Origin: PoT sp049331405
GTDB taxonomy: Bacteria; Planctomycetota; Planctomycetia; Isosphaerales; Isosphaeraceae
Assembly: GCF_049331405.1 (NCBI RefSeq)
Contig: NZ_CP186274.1
Location: 5,022,001 to 5,086,000 of the forward strand
DNA length: 64,000 nt
Direction of reading: 5' to 3'
Shown: positions 55,540-63,482 of the stretch, in pieces
Layout of the letters: every line of letters begins with the position of its first letter
How positions within the stretch are numbered: the stretch's first letter is position 1
Position numbers and translations under genes: made by a program
The notes under the pieces: model-generated
Database searches by the model: none
What the model was told of the DNA's origin: nothing
Seen by the model: only the letters and a program-made list of their open reading frames with translations

Positions 55540-56472
55540 ATGACCGACTCTGCTTTACGCCCTGCCCTCTGGATGCTCTTCAGTGCCCTGGCCTTCGCGA
55601 CGATGGGAGCCTTCACCTCGGCCCTCGGCTCGCGCTGCGATTGGCTCGTGATCGCGTTCGTCCGCGTGGTCTTCATGCTGGTCTCGACGGCGATCCTCGC
55701 GCGAGCGGCGGGGGTCAAGCTCGTCATCTTCCGCCCGCGGACGCTCTGGGTCCGGAGCCTGGCGGGGAGCTTCAGCCTCGTCTGCAACTTCTACGCTCTC
55801 ACGAAGTTACCCGTGGCCGACGTGCTGACCCTGACGAACGCCTACCCCCTCTGGATCGTCCTCCTCTCGGCGGTCCTGCTGAAGCAGGTCCCGTCGGTCT
55901 CCGAATTCGTGGGGGTGGCGAGCGGGCTCTTCGGCGTGATCCTGATCCAGCAACCGCACCTCGGCGGCGACAACCTCGCCGCGACGGTCGCCCTCGTGAG
56001 TTCCATCTCGACCGCCTGCGCGATGCTCGGCCTGCACCGCCTCAAAGGGGTCGATCCCCGCGCGGTGGTCGCGCATTTCGCGGGCGTGGCAGGCCTGATC
56101 GCCCTGACCTGGATCGGGATCCGCTGGAACTCGATGGGCCCAACCCGGTTCGATCCCGCGACGAGCCTGCTCTTATTGGGCGTGGGCGTCAGCGGCACGG
56201 CCGGCCAGTTCTTCCTGACCAAGGCTTACGCGACGGGTGTCCCCTCCCGCGTGGCCGTGGTGAGCCTGACGCAGGTCTTCTTCGGCATGATCTTCGACGT
56301 GGCCTTCTGGCACCGATCGGTCTCGCCGCTCACCCTGCTCGGCTCGACCCTGATCCTGGCCCCCACGGCCTGGCTCACGAGCCGGGGCCGCCTGGTTCGG
56401 CCTCAGCCTCACCGCATCCCCAAATCTCTTGGCGAGCCCGTTTTGCCCCGCGAAACGAGCAGTCGCCCCTGA
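55540..56472 (+). CDS. EamA/DMT-superfamily transporter
   Basis: 310 residues with about ten hydrophobic segments in two EamA repeats, each of about 140 residues. First repeat: ALWMLFSALAFATMGAFTSA, then FYALTKLPVADVLTLTNAYP. Second: ISTACAMLGLHRLKGVDPRA, then AYATGVPSRVAVVSLTQVFF. These inner-membrane carriers move metabolites (S-adenosylmethionine, amino acids, drugs); the substrate is not apparent. It diverges from clpX, 289 bases apart. The start is the first ATG giving a normal first helix. Confidence 0.88.
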   Translation: MTDSALRPALWMLFSALAFATMGAFTSALGSRCDWLVIAFVRVVFMLVSTAILARAAGVKLVIFRPRTLWVRSLAGSFSLVCNFYALTKLPVADVLTLTNAYPLWIVLLSAVLLKQVPSVSEFVGVASGLFGVILIQQPHLGGDNLAATVALVSSISTACAMLGLHRLKGVDPRAVVAHFAGVAGLIALTWIGIRWNSMGPTRFDPATSLLLLGVGVSGTAGQFFLTKAYATGVPSRVAVVSLTQVFFGMIFDVAFWHRSVSPLTLLGSTLILAPTAWLTSRGRLVRPQPHRIPKSLGEPVLPRETSSRP

Positions 56473-56625
56473 TCACGCAGTCTACGTCACCCCGCATTCA
56501 GCCCTCACCGCCCTGCCGGCCCTCGGAATCCCGCGGAAACGCTCAAGTTTCTCGCTGCGCTCGTCGAAATGACGAACACGACTTGTTGCATCGCATCCGA
56601 GAGTTCCGCCGAGGCACGCTGTCTC

Positions 56626-57240
56626 ATGAACCGCCACGCGGGAGCCAGCTTCACGCTCAGCATCCTCATCGTGTCCTTCTTCGGGATCGCGCTCTATCAG
56701 CCCGACCCTCAGGATCCGCCCCCGGCTGCCGAGGCGTCGCCGGCGAAGATCCAGACGGCCTCGGCTGTCCCCGACGCGCGCCCCTCGGCACCGGCACCGA
56801 CCCAGGGGACGCCCCTCGTCGAGGTCGAAGCCGAGCCGGTTCCCGCCGCCCCCGTCCGCGAAGTCATCAGCACCCACTTCACCCGGCCTCAGCCCCGGCC
56901 ATCGCGCTCGCCCTCGGTTGCATCTCCCGTCGTCGCCAGCAAACCGCCCCAATCCAGGCCCTCCAGGAAACCCGCCGCGAGCCCTCCGCAGACCGCCACG
57001 ACATCATCGAAGCCCTCCGACTCGCTCCGAACAACTTCCCGACGGTCCCCTGCGTCCCGGCGGTCACCTCAATCGGCCTTCACCGAGACCGTCGAGGGCG
57101 AATCGCTGAAAGACATCGCCCTCCGCGTCTACGGCGACCCCACCTCCATCCGCACCCTCTGGCTCGCGAACCGCGACATCATCCCCGACCAGAATTCCCC
57201 CCTCCGCGGCGGCACCCTCCTGCGAACCCCCGATGACTGA
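56626..57240 (+). CDS. LysM-domain membrane protein
   Basis: 204 residues from the ATG at 56626. An N-terminal membrane anchor (about 8-25, FTLSILIVSFFGIALY), a long Pro/Ala/Ser/Arg-rich linker (about 30-150) and a C-terminal LysM domain (about 152-204: FTETVEGESLKDIALRVYGD, then LWLANRDIIPDQNSPLRGGT). LysM binds peptidoglycan-like N-acetylglucosamine polymers, so it probably tethers to or spans toward the wall. The linker resembles TonB-like or spacer sequences. The gene ends 115 bases before the tRNA gene. Confidence 0.85.
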   Translation: MNRHAGASFTLSILIVSFFGIALYQPDPQDPPPAAEASPAKIQTASAVPDARPSAPAPTQGTPLVEVEAEPVPAAPVREVISTHFTRPQPRPSRSPSVASPVVASKPPQSRPSRKPAASPPQTATTSSKPSDSLRTTSRRSPASRRSPQSAFTETVEGESLKDIALRVYGDPTSIRTLWLANRDIIPDQNSPLRGGTLLRTPDD

Positions 57241-57355
57241 CCATCCCTTCGTTCCCGATGGTCCAGCATCGCGCCGACTCACCTCCAAACGTTCCCAAGC
57301 CGGTCTTGTTCTCCCTGCGACGACTCGATAAGATAACCCTCTCAATTCAATTCGC

Positions 57356-57428
57356 GGGCGGCTAACTCAGCGGTTAGAGTGCCATCCTCACACGGTGGAA
57401 GTCGCTGGTTCGAATCCAGCGCCGCCCA
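57356..57428 (+). tRNA. tRNA-Val (anticodon CAC)
   Basis: Full cloverleaf of 73 nt. Acceptor GGGCGGC/GCCGCCC, D arm ACTC/GAGT, anticodon arm CCATC/GGTGG with loop CTCACAC (anticodon CAC, codon GTG), a 5-nt variable loop, T arm GCTGG/CCAGC with TTCGAAT, and discriminator A. The 3' CCA is not encoded. The integrase just downstream and the phage-like cassette make its 3' half the likely attachment site of the element. Confidence 0.95.
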
Positions 57429-57437
57429 TTGCATCGC

Positions 57438-57472
57438 AAAGCCCTTCGGGATAAGCTCCTGGAGGGCTTTTT
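57438..57472 (+). terminator. Possible terminator after tRNA-Val
   Basis: AAAGCCCT (57438-57445) pairs with AGGGCTTT (57463-57470); the last T joins a run of five T (57468-57472). Located 10 bases after the tRNA end. Confidence 0.65.
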
Positions 57473-57479
57473 CGTTGCG

Positions 57480-57538
57480 CACCGATTGCCCGCCTGTTCC
57501 GCGACTTCACCGATTCACTTCACCGATTCAGCACCGAT
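57480..57538. repeat. CACCGAT repeats upstream of the integrase
   Basis: CACCGAT occurs at 57480, 57508, 57521 and 57532. The middle two belong to a perfect 13-bp tandem repeat ACTTCACCGATTC (57504-57516 and 57517-57529). They lie between the tRNA 3' end and the integrase start, where arm-type recombinase or excisionase sites sit. Confidence 0.6.
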
Positions 57539-57568
57539 ACCCTTTCGCAAAAGGGGCTCAAACCTACA

Positions 57569-58873
57569 ATGCCGCGACACGGTTCCGCGTTCTGGGACAA
57601 GCGTGCCGGGTGCTGGGCGTCCTCGGCCTTGGGCGAACTGGCGTACACCAAGGAGGGGAAGGCCTACAGGAAGAAGGCCTTCAACCGCTCCCTCCGGCAC
57701 CCGACCAAGGATCGCCTGGCGGCCCAGCGGTGGGTGGCCGAGGAGCTGGAGCGGCAGGCCGCGGGGCTCGTCGTCGCCGCCGAGCTGGACTTCGAGGCGA
57801 TGACCGAGATCTACCTCTTCGAGGCCGAGAGGCGGCTCGGGCCCGAGGCGTACGACCGCACGGTCGAGCATCTCTCCAGGTTCGGGAACTGGCCCTCGCC
57901 CGGGGATCCGAACCGCATGGACCGGAGGAAGGCGAGGTCCATCACCCGCGGGGACGGCGAGCAGTTCCGCGACGCGATGCTCGCCCAGGGATGCTCCGAG
58001 AGCTACGTGAGCGACGGCCTGCTCAAGACGCTCAAGGCCTGCTTCCGATGGGCGGCCGAGATGGAGCCGGGCCGGCATTCGGGGCTGCCGCTCCCCGCGA
58101 ACCCCATGACCGGGCTCAGGGGCCCGACCGTGCCGCGGCGAGCCTTCCGCCGCATCGACCCGGAGGCCGTCTCGCGGTTCATCCGCTGGGCGTGGAGGAG
58201 GGCGACGAAGGCCGGCGACGGCCCCAACGGCATCCACGCGAGGTCGGCCATCGTCCTGCTGATGACGCTCAGGGACACGGGCGCCCGGCCCAAGGACCTC
58301 TGCGTCGCGGAATGGGACGACTGGTCGCTGCTGCCGGGCGGGTGGGGGCTATTAAGGCTGCCGGCCTGGAAGTGGAAGAACGGGAACAAGACGGGCGAGG
58401 ACCGGATCATCGCGGTGCCGCCCCACTGCGCCAGGCGGATCGAGGCGATCAGGGCGCGGCCCGACCGGCACGCCACGGCGATCTTCACGCACCGCAGGCC
58501 CCGGGGACACCGCGCGGCGAACCTGGGCACGGCCGAGGCGGGCGAGCCCTGGGTCTGGCTGGATCCGGAGAGGAAACGCAAGGGCGACACGAAGATGCTT
58601 CAGCAGTGGTTCAATCGCCTCAGGACCCGGGGGGCCGCCGAGGGATACCCTCTCCCCGAGGGGTTCCGCCTCTACTTCAACAGGAGCTACTACACCACGG
58701 AGGCGAGGCGGCGCGGGGTGAACGACGCGGCGCTGGCCAAGGCGCTCGGGACCAGCGTGAGGATGCTCGACCGGCACTACACCGACCAGGACGAGAGCGA
58801 CGTGCTCGGGGTCGCGATGGCGGCGAAGCGTCCGATCACCGCCTCGCCGAACGCTTCCGGTTCCGCCGGCTGA
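57569..58873 (+). CDS. Tyrosine recombinase (integrase)
   Basis: 434 residues. The N-terminal part has an Arg/Trp-rich arm-binding-like region (about 1-60) and a core-binding helical domain (about 75-185). The catalytic domain contains the first Arg in DTGARPKDLC, a Lys in WKWKNGNKTGEDRIIAV, a box-II-like LYFNRSYYTTEARRRG where the usual His of HxxR is Tyr, and the nucleophile block MLDRHYTDQDESD with His and Tyr. It catalyses integration and excision at the tRNA site. The start ATG has a weak ribosome site. Its 3' end overlaps the excisionase-like gene on the other strand by 38 bases. Confidence 0.9.
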   Translation: MPRHGSAFWDKRAGCWASSALGELAYTKEGKAYRKKAFNRSLRHPTKDRLAAQRWVAEELERQAAGLVVAAELDFEAMTEIYLFEAERRLGPEAYDRTVEHLSRFGNWPSPGDPNRMDRRKARSITRGDGEQFRDAMLAQGCSESYVSDGLLKTLKACFRWAAEMEPGRHSGLPLPANPMTGLRGPTVPRRAFRRIDPEAVSRFIRWAWRRATKAGDGPNGIHARSAIVLLMTLRDTGARPKDLCVAEWDDWSLLPGGWGLLRLPAWKWKNGNKTGEDRIIAVPPHCARRIEAIRARPDRHATAIFTHRRPRGHRAANLGTAEAGEPWVWLDPERKRKGDTKMLQQWFNRLRTRGAAEGYPLPEGFRLYFNRSYYTTEARRRGVNDAALAKALGTSVRMLDRHYTDQDESDVLGVAMAAKRPITASPNASGSAG

Positions 58874-59171
58874 CCCCATCCGGGCCGACGGCCCCGGCCG
58901 CCGCGGGGGCGGGCCGGGCCTCGGCCTGCGTCTCCGCGACGACCCCGACGACGGTATGGGCTTCGAGGAACCGCCGCCAGTCCTCGCGGAAGATGCGGAC
59001 GGTCTTCGGGCCCCGCTGGACCCCGAGCCGCGAGTCGGGATCCACGAAGGCCTTCAGCCGCCCCGCGGTCACCCACTTCAGCACCTTGTCCGTCGAGACC
59101 CCGAGCTCGGCGGCAGCATCCGCTATCGAGATCGCGATCGGCCTCACATCCGGTTCGGCTCTCGTGCTCAT
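58836..59171 (-). CDS. Excisionase-like helix-turn-helix protein
   Basis: 111 residues from the ATG at 59171 (GGGGGAG upstream). Residues about 16-75 form a MerR/Xis-like winged helix: SIADAAAELGVSTDKVLKWV, TAGRLKAFVDPDSRLGVQRG, KTVRIFREDWRRFLE. The C-terminal tail is low-complexity, Ala- and Arg-rich. Such proteins direct excision or repress early phage genes. Its stop lies inside the integrase coding region on the other strand. The ATG overlaps the upstream gene's stop (ATGA). Confidence 0.8.
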   Translation of the reverse strand: MSTRAEPDVRPIAISIADAAAELGVSTDKVLKWVTAGRLKAFVDPDSRLGVQRGPKTVRIFREDWRRFLEAHTVVGVVAETQAEARPAPAAAGAVGPDGVSRRNRKRSARR

Positions 59172-59707
59172 CTCCCCCGCCCTCCCTCGTCCCTTCTGAT
59201 CCACTCGGAATAGTCGGTGCGAACGGCCACCCCTCGTCTGCCCTTGTGCGTGACGAATGCCCAACCGGGATGCGCCGGATCCAGTTCATCGAAGGTGTAT
59301 TCATCGCCCTTCTCCAGGCGATCGATGGCGTAGTACGAATCGTGGGCCATGGTGCATCGGAGTCGGTCCCCGCGCCTCCATCGGTATGGCGGCTTGGGCT
59401 TCAACTCAGGGCCGGACAGGGCACCGCACTGCCGGGCATATTCCATGAAGGCCTCGACCTTCACCCGCTTCGCGGGGACCGCGGAAGCCGGGATGACCTC
59501 GGCCTCGATCAGCATCTCGGCGACCGCCTTCAGGTCGGCCAGCTCGAGGGCGAGCCGCTCGGCGTTCGTCCTGTCCTGCTCGGGCTGCACCTCGTCCGCC
59601 CCGAAGCGGAGGGCCTTGGAGGCCCTCACCGAGATCCGGGAGCACAGCTCGATGATCTCGGCACACTCCTCCATCAGGCACACCAGCAGATGCTCCTGCT
59701 TGTTCAC
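59168..59707 (-). CDS. MazG-like protein with C-terminal extension
   Basis: 179 residues from a GTG at 59707 (GGAGG 8 nt upstream; GTGA overlap with the previous gene). The N-terminal half fits the phage MazG-like pattern: CLMEECAEIIELCSRISVRA, KALRFGADEVQPEQDRTNAE, LALELADLKAVAEMLIE. MazG-like enzymes hydrolyse NTPs. The C-terminal half (about 110-179; RRGDRLRCTMAHDSYYAIDR, then HPGWAFVTHKGRRGVAV) is beta-rich and not recognised, possibly a fused phage domain. Confidence 0.78.
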   Translation of the reverse strand: MNKQEHLLVCLMEECAEIIELCSRISVRASKALRFGADEVQPEQDRTNAERLALELADLKAVAEMLIEAEVIPASAVPAKRVKVEAFMEYARQCGALSGPELKPKPPYRWRRGDRLRCTMAHDSYYAIDRLEKGDEYTFDELDPAHPGWAFVTHKGRRGVAVRTDYSEWIRRDEGGRGR

Positions 59708-59931
59708 TTCCGTCGCCTCCGCTTTGCAGCATTGAGTTCGGCTCGATACTTCTGCCAAAGCCCCGCATCGGTGATCAGCGCCCTCGCCACCCGGACCTCT
59801 TGCCGCCGCTCCAAGACCTCGGTCATCAGCACGATGAGCTGATCCCCTCGGACGCCGAAAGGCGTCTCGGCCGCCACAGGCCCGGCCATCATGTCGATAG
59901 CCTTTCGCAGTTGCTCGTTCGTCAGCCTCAT
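59704..59931 (-). CDS. Small hypothetical phage-like protein (75 aa)
   Basis: 75 residues from the ATG at 59931 after GGTGG, overlapping both neighbours by 4 nt. A helical protein ending in a strongly basic tail (ELNAAKRRRRK). No family recognised; the ends suggest nucleic-acid contact. Confidence 0.65.
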   Translation of the reverse strand: MRLTNEQLRKAIDMMAGPVAAETPFGVRGDQLIVLMTEVLERRQEVRVARALITDAGLWQKYRAELNAAKRRRRK

Positions 59932-60230
59932 CGTTCCACCACCTCTGTATCGCAGTTGGCCCACTCCTCCTCGTAGTCCACGGCCACCGGCAAGCTCGGC
60001 TGCTGGATCGCTGCGGCCTTCATGTCCGACCAGTTCATGTTGTTCGACGCCCACTCATAGACCTCGCTGTCGCTCGCCTCGAGCAATGGAAGCGAGTCCT
60101 CCCGGTAGGACCGCTCGACGTCGTTGCCGAACTCGTCGGCGTAGTGCTCGGCCCGGCTACGCGCTATGACCTCGATCGGGACGTCCCAGACCGTGTTGTC
60201 GCTGAACGTCACCCTCAGATACTTGGCCAT
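59928..60230 (-). CDS. Hypothetical phage-like protein (100 aa)
   Basis: 100 residues from the ATG at 60230 after GGAGGG. It starts MAKYLRVTFSDNTVWDVPIE and continues with a charged, acidic middle (ADEFGNDVERSYREDSLPLL) and C-terminus. Resembles small phage proteins of unknown function. Its stop overlaps the next gene by 4 nt. Confidence 0.65.
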   Translation of the reverse strand: MAKYLRVTFSDNTVWDVPIEVIARSRAEHYADEFGNDVERSYREDSLPLLEASDSEVYEWASNNMNWSDMKAAAIQQPSLPVAVDYEEEWANCDTEVVER

Positions 60231-60243
60231 CTCAAACCCTCCC

Positions 60244-61068
60244 TCAAATGCCTGCCCCCGATTCCCATGATTCGAAACCACTCGTCGCCATGAGTTGCCG
60301 ATATGAATCGATGCTTCGCAGGACGCTCTTCGCTGCCTGCTCGAGACTGGCCATCTCCTGGCCTGCATAACGCAACCCGCCTCGCATCACGAACGAGACC
60401 GCCTCGCCGACCTTGGAACCCGGGGAATAGTGCGACTGGATTGGGATACCGCTCGCCTTCGTGAAGGCGGCCACCTCAGACTGGAGCTTTTCGTAATTGA
60501 ACTTGAGGCCTGCGATCTCGCCCTCATACCGATTGCGAATGATCTCCTCGCAACGGGCGGTCGCATTCGCAGCCGCCCGCCCCTCGGCCTCGCGGATCGT
60601 CCTCTCGGAGGTGCCGCCCTCGGCCGCCGTGCGGAGGATCGACGCGATGAAATGCCGGGGCCATTCGATCGGCTGGAGCTTCGGGGCCTGCCTGATGATG
60701 GCGAGCTTGCCGGCCTTCGGGGCGAGCAATCCCCACGTCGCCGGCAGCTCTTCCGCCTTCACCAGGTCAGGCGAACCCGCGACGATGTACCAGCGGTCGC
60801 AGTAGCGGCAGACCGCCTCGGCCTTCGAGGGATCGGCAAGCTCTCGCATCCAGTCCGAGCGAGAGACCTTGATCTCGAACCCGGTCAGCTCGAGGCCTCG
60901 GCTCGGATAGCAGCACATGGCGATTGCGTCGGCCGAGCGGCTCTTGTGCCCACCGGTCCCGTCGCCGACCTCCTCGAGCATTGCGAACTCGGGGAGGCTG
61001 TATCGCTGCCGGAGGGCAACTCGCACTTCGTGAGTGCTCCATATTTTGATAGCTGGTGCGGTAGCCAT
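60244..61068 (-). CDS. PD-(D/E)XK-like nuclease of the phage cassette
   Basis: 274 residues from the ATG at 61068, which shares one base with the previous stop (TAATG); a GTG 12 bases upstream is the alternative. Residues about 40-110 resemble a PD-(D/E)XK core: Asp47 in RSADAIAM, then GFEIKVSRSDW with Glu65 and Lys67, then CDRWYIVAGSPDL. The C-terminal half (about 150-274) is helical and charged. Similar to MmcB-type or phage RecB-like nucleases; the substrate is unproven. Confidence 0.65.
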   Translation of the reverse strand: MATAPAIKIWSTHEVRVALRQRYSLPEFAMLEEVGDGTGGHKSRSADAIAMCCYPSRGLELTGFEIKVSRSDWMRELADPSKAEAVCRYCDRWYIVAGSPDLVKAEELPATWGLLAPKAGKLAIIRQAPKLQPIEWPRHFIASILRTAAEGGTSERTIREAEGRAAANATARCEEIIRNRYEGEIAGLKFNYEKLQSEVAAFTKASGIPIQSHYSPGSKVGEAVSFVMRGGLRYAGQEMASLEQAAKSVLRSIDSYRQLMATSGFESWESGAGI

Positions 61069-61505
61069 TACCTCTGCCACTCCCCTTTCCTACCGATCCC
61101 GTTGCGCGTCACCGGCCTGTAGACCCACTCGCCCCCCTCGCGGTAGACGAGCCAGAACCTGAACCACGGGTGCCGGTCGGCGACCGCCTTGATCTTCACC
61201 GCCGCGTCGTCCTCCAGGTGCCCCTTCGTGTCGTGCAGCTCGACCGTGCCGTCGGCGAGCCAGACGAGGAAGTCGACCGTCAGGAACGTCTTGCCGGCGA
61301 TGCGGAACTTGAACGGCTCGAACCGCCAGTCATTGATCTCGCCGCAGAGCTTGAGCGTCGCCAGGTGGTCGGCGTAGGCACGCTCGGTCCTGTTCATCCC
61401 CTCGTGGTCGACGGCCTTGGTGCGGGGGTTCTTCGCCCGGGCCTGCTCGGCCAGTTCGCCGAACCCCCACTCGCGGAGCTGCCTGGCGGTGACGCGGTTC
61501 GCCAT
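61068..61505 (-). CDS. DUF1064-like phage protein (PD-(D/E)XK-type)
   Basis: 145 residues. Central block GKTFLTVDFLVWLADGTVEL, then HDTKGHLEDDAAVKIKAVAD and WFRFWLVYREGGEWVYRPV, fits DUF1064, a phage family with a nuclease-like core (Asp78, Asp92/Lys94). The start is the ATG at 61505, 1 nt after the stop of the preceding gene. Confidence 0.75.
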   Translation of the reverse strand: MANRVTARQLREWGFGELAEQARAKNPRTKAVDHEGMNRTERAYADHLATLKLCGEINDWRFEPFKFRIAGKTFLTVDFLVWLADGTVELHDTKGHLEDDAAVKIKAVADRHPWFRFWLVYREGGEWVYRPVTRNGIGRKGEWQR

Positions 61506-61506
61506 G

Positions 61507-61854
61507 TCAGTCGGCCTCGCCGTCGTCGTCGGTGACGATCACTCTGGGCTCGCCTTTCAACGCGCGGATCTCTTCATGCAACCGACGCAGTTCCGCCTCG
61601 AGCTGTTCGATGTGGCGGAACACAAACTTGAAATCAGCCTTCTCGACGAGGGTATTGCACGACTCCCAAAGCCTCTGAAACTCGGGCGGGAGCAGCGTCG
61701 CGGTTCGGGGTGCATCCGAAATCAGTCGCTCGCGATCCGCCAGGGTGTCGGCGAGCCGTCTCAGCAATCCGGTCAAGGGCGGATATTCGTCGCAGGCGGC
61801 GAACGATCGCGCCTCGCTGACCAAGTCATCAATGTTGGTTGACGTTTGATTCAC
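61507..61854 (-). CDS. Hypothetical coiled-coil protein of the phage cassette
   Basis: 115 residues from a GTG at 61854 (GAGG upstream; GTGA overlap). Helical throughout, with a heptad-like segment (IEQLEAELRRLHEEIRALKG, about 80-100) and an acidic tail ending DDDGEAD. No family recognised. Confidence 0.65.
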   Translation of the reverse strand: MNQTSTNIDDLVSEARSFAACDEYPPLTGLLRRLADTLADRERLISDAPRTATLLPPEFQRLWESCNTLVEKADFKFVFRHIEQLEAELRRLHEEIRALKGEPRVIVTDDDGEAD

Positions 61855-62150
61855 CGTGCTACCTCGCATCCTTCCGGCATTGGGAACCCGAACATCGCCA
61901 GGTCGGCCCTGGTCGCTGGTCGCCACGTCCCCTCCCAGACGAACAGGCCCAGCTCCCCCTGCGGCTCGACCCACGCCTCGCCGAACTCCATGCGATCGAG
62001 GTCGAAGTGGCTGCTCCGCGCATAGGCCTCGGCCGTCATGCCGCCCTTGATGGCCAGGAGGGTCGGGCGGAAGCCGGGCCGGGCGACGAACAGGAGCTTC
62101 GCCCGCTCCTCGGTCGGCTGCGACTCGACGTGGATCGCGATCGTCGCCAT
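61851..62150 (-). CDS. Hypothetical phage-like protein (99 aa)
   Basis: 99 residues, starting MATIAIHVESQPTEERAKLL. A mixed beta/alpha protein; the C-terminal half includes ELGLFVWEGTWRPATRADLA. No family recognised. The ATG shares one base with the stop of the upstream gene. Confidence 0.65.
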   Translation of the reverse strand: MATIAIHVESQPTEERAKLLFVARPGFRPTLLAIKGGMTAEAYARSSHFDLDRMEFGEAWVEPQGELGLFVWEGTWRPATRADLAMFGFPMPEGCEVAR

Positions 62151-62803
62151 CAGGCCACCTCGCTGGGGTGAGAGGTTTTGGCCGGCGACATGGGCATCAG
62201 CAGCCCTTCGACGCCTGGCTCGACTTCGAAGCGAACCGGCTGGGCGGCACCGACCACCTCGATCTCATCTGAGAACGGCGGCCGAGGGACGAAGAGTTCG
62301 ACCTGATGCTTGAGGAGAATCCCCAGGTATATCGGATTGAGTGAAACGCCCTCCGCGACAGCGACGGACGAGTGCTTGTCGAGGTCGACCTTGGTGCCGT
62401 GGCAATCCGAGCAGATCGCACCGTGGCGTTGGCAGCAGGGGCAGGTCTGAAGGCCGGTCCCCTCGCAGTGTGGGCATCGGTCCAGGCCGTCGAGCGTCGG
62501 GGTTGGAACCGGCTCGGTCTCCCAGCGATCGCGGCCGACGAAGAGGTCTGCGACATGCTTCGGGAACTTCCTGTCGTCGGGTGACGGTAGCGCGTCGCAC
62601 ACCTCCTTCGTCGCGGCGACCCGGACCATGATGCGGCCGTCCGTCGCATAGATATGCCCATCCATCTCGAACGGTAGTTCCAGGCTATACCGGTGGTGCT
62701 CCTCGTCGATGCAGTCGCGGAAGATCGGCGGAAGCAGGTCGAACACAGGATGCTTGCTGATTTGTTCCTTGCTCAACTTCTGAATCTCAGCCTTCGCTAC
62801 CAT
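62150..62803 (-). CDS. Possible sliding-clamp-like protein with a DnaJ-type zinc cluster
   Basis: 217 residues (ATG at 62803; 62806 is the alternative), after GGGGGAGGGG. DGHIYATDGRIMVRVA (49-63), LNPIYLGILLKHQVELFVPR (155-174) and the terminal GVEGLLMPMS resemble DnaN-type beta clamps, which end in YxLMPMR-like sequence. Inserted at 108-140 is a Cys-rich DnaJ-like segment: RCPHCEGTGLQTCPCC then ICSDCHGTKV. The clamp assignment is inference; the zinc cluster is visible. The reading frame belongs to the coupled phage cassette. Confidence 0.5.
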   Translation of the reverse strand: MVAKAEIQKLSKEQISKHPVFDLLPPIFRDCIDEEHHRYSLELPFEMDGHIYATDGRIMVRVAATKEVCDALPSPDDRKFPKHVADLFVGRDRWETEPVPTPTLDGLDRCPHCEGTGLQTCPCCQRHGAICSDCHGTKVDLDKHSSVAVAEGVSLNPIYLGILLKHQVELFVPRPPFSDEIEVVGAAQPVRFEVEPGVEGLLMPMSPAKTSHPSEVA

Positions 62804-62994
62804 CATCCCCTCCCCCACACCATCGAGATCACCCGCATCACCCACGAGCCGGCCCGGGCACGCCGCCCCGACCTCCGCTCGACCACCACGAAGACCTCGC
62901 TCCACCGGGCCAGCGACGGCCCGGTCAGCACCACCGACCACTGCTTGCGCTCGCTCAATCCAGGGTCTCCGAGGACTCGGTTGTCACAGGTCAC
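62803..62994 (-). CDS. Small basic hypothetical protein (63 aa)
   Basis: 63 residues from a GTG at 62994 whose GTGA overlaps the stop of the gene before it. Trp- and Arg-rich (WSEVFVVVERRSGRRARAGS). No family recognised; weak ribosome site, accepted mainly because both ends show the overlap pattern of the cassette. Confidence 0.5.
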   Translation of the reverse strand: MTCDNRVLGDPGLSERKQWSVVLTGPSLARWSEVFVVVERRSGRRARAGSWVMRVISMVWGRG

Positions 62995-63482
62995 GACACG
63001 GGGCCGGGCGTGATGTGGGCCGTAGTCGGCCGCAGCTCGGCCGGCACCTCATACCGCTTGACGAAGTCTTCAGGCTTCAGGACGACAGCACCAAAGCCGT
63101 CGGCGTCAAACACGACCCATTCGCCTTGAATTCGATCGTCATATTTGAAGTCGGCGACATGAGCCGGGAGTCCCCGGGCATCACGTCTCTGGTATTGCTC
63201 GCCGACTTTGATAGTGTGCGTTCGGCCGTCCACGAAGACCCGACGGAAAGGCTGAGCATCGGCCGAGGTCGAGCTCGGAGACCACGGTTCCCCGGCCTCG
63301 TATTTCTTCATCAGCATGTCTTGCCGCTCACCCCATTCGATCCGCTTGGCCTCGACCGAAGTGCGATACCGGTCGTTGGCGGCCCGGATCTCGGTGTCAC
63401 GCTGAGCCTCGAGTTGGGTGACCGCGGTATGATAGGCGTCCGCTATCGCCCACAACTTGTCGTACAGCTCGTCCGTCGTCAT
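62991..63482 (-). CDS. Hypothetical phage-like protein with coiled-coil N-terminus
   Basis: 163 residues from the ATG at 63482, overlapping the upstream stop by 4 nt. The N-terminal half is helical, with repeated Ala/Glu/Arg (AYHTAVTQLEAQRDTEIRAA); the C-terminal half is beta-rich (PAHVADFKYDDRIQGEWVVF). No family recognised. Confidence 0.65.
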   Translation of the reverse strand: MTTDELYDKLWAIADAYHTAVTQLEAQRDTEIRAANDRYRTSVEAKRIEWGERQDMLMKKYEAGEPWSPSSTSADAQPFRRVFVDGRTHTIKVGEQYQRRDARGLPAHVADFKYDDRIQGEWVVFDADGFGAVVLKPEDFVKRYEVPAELRPTTAHITPGPVS

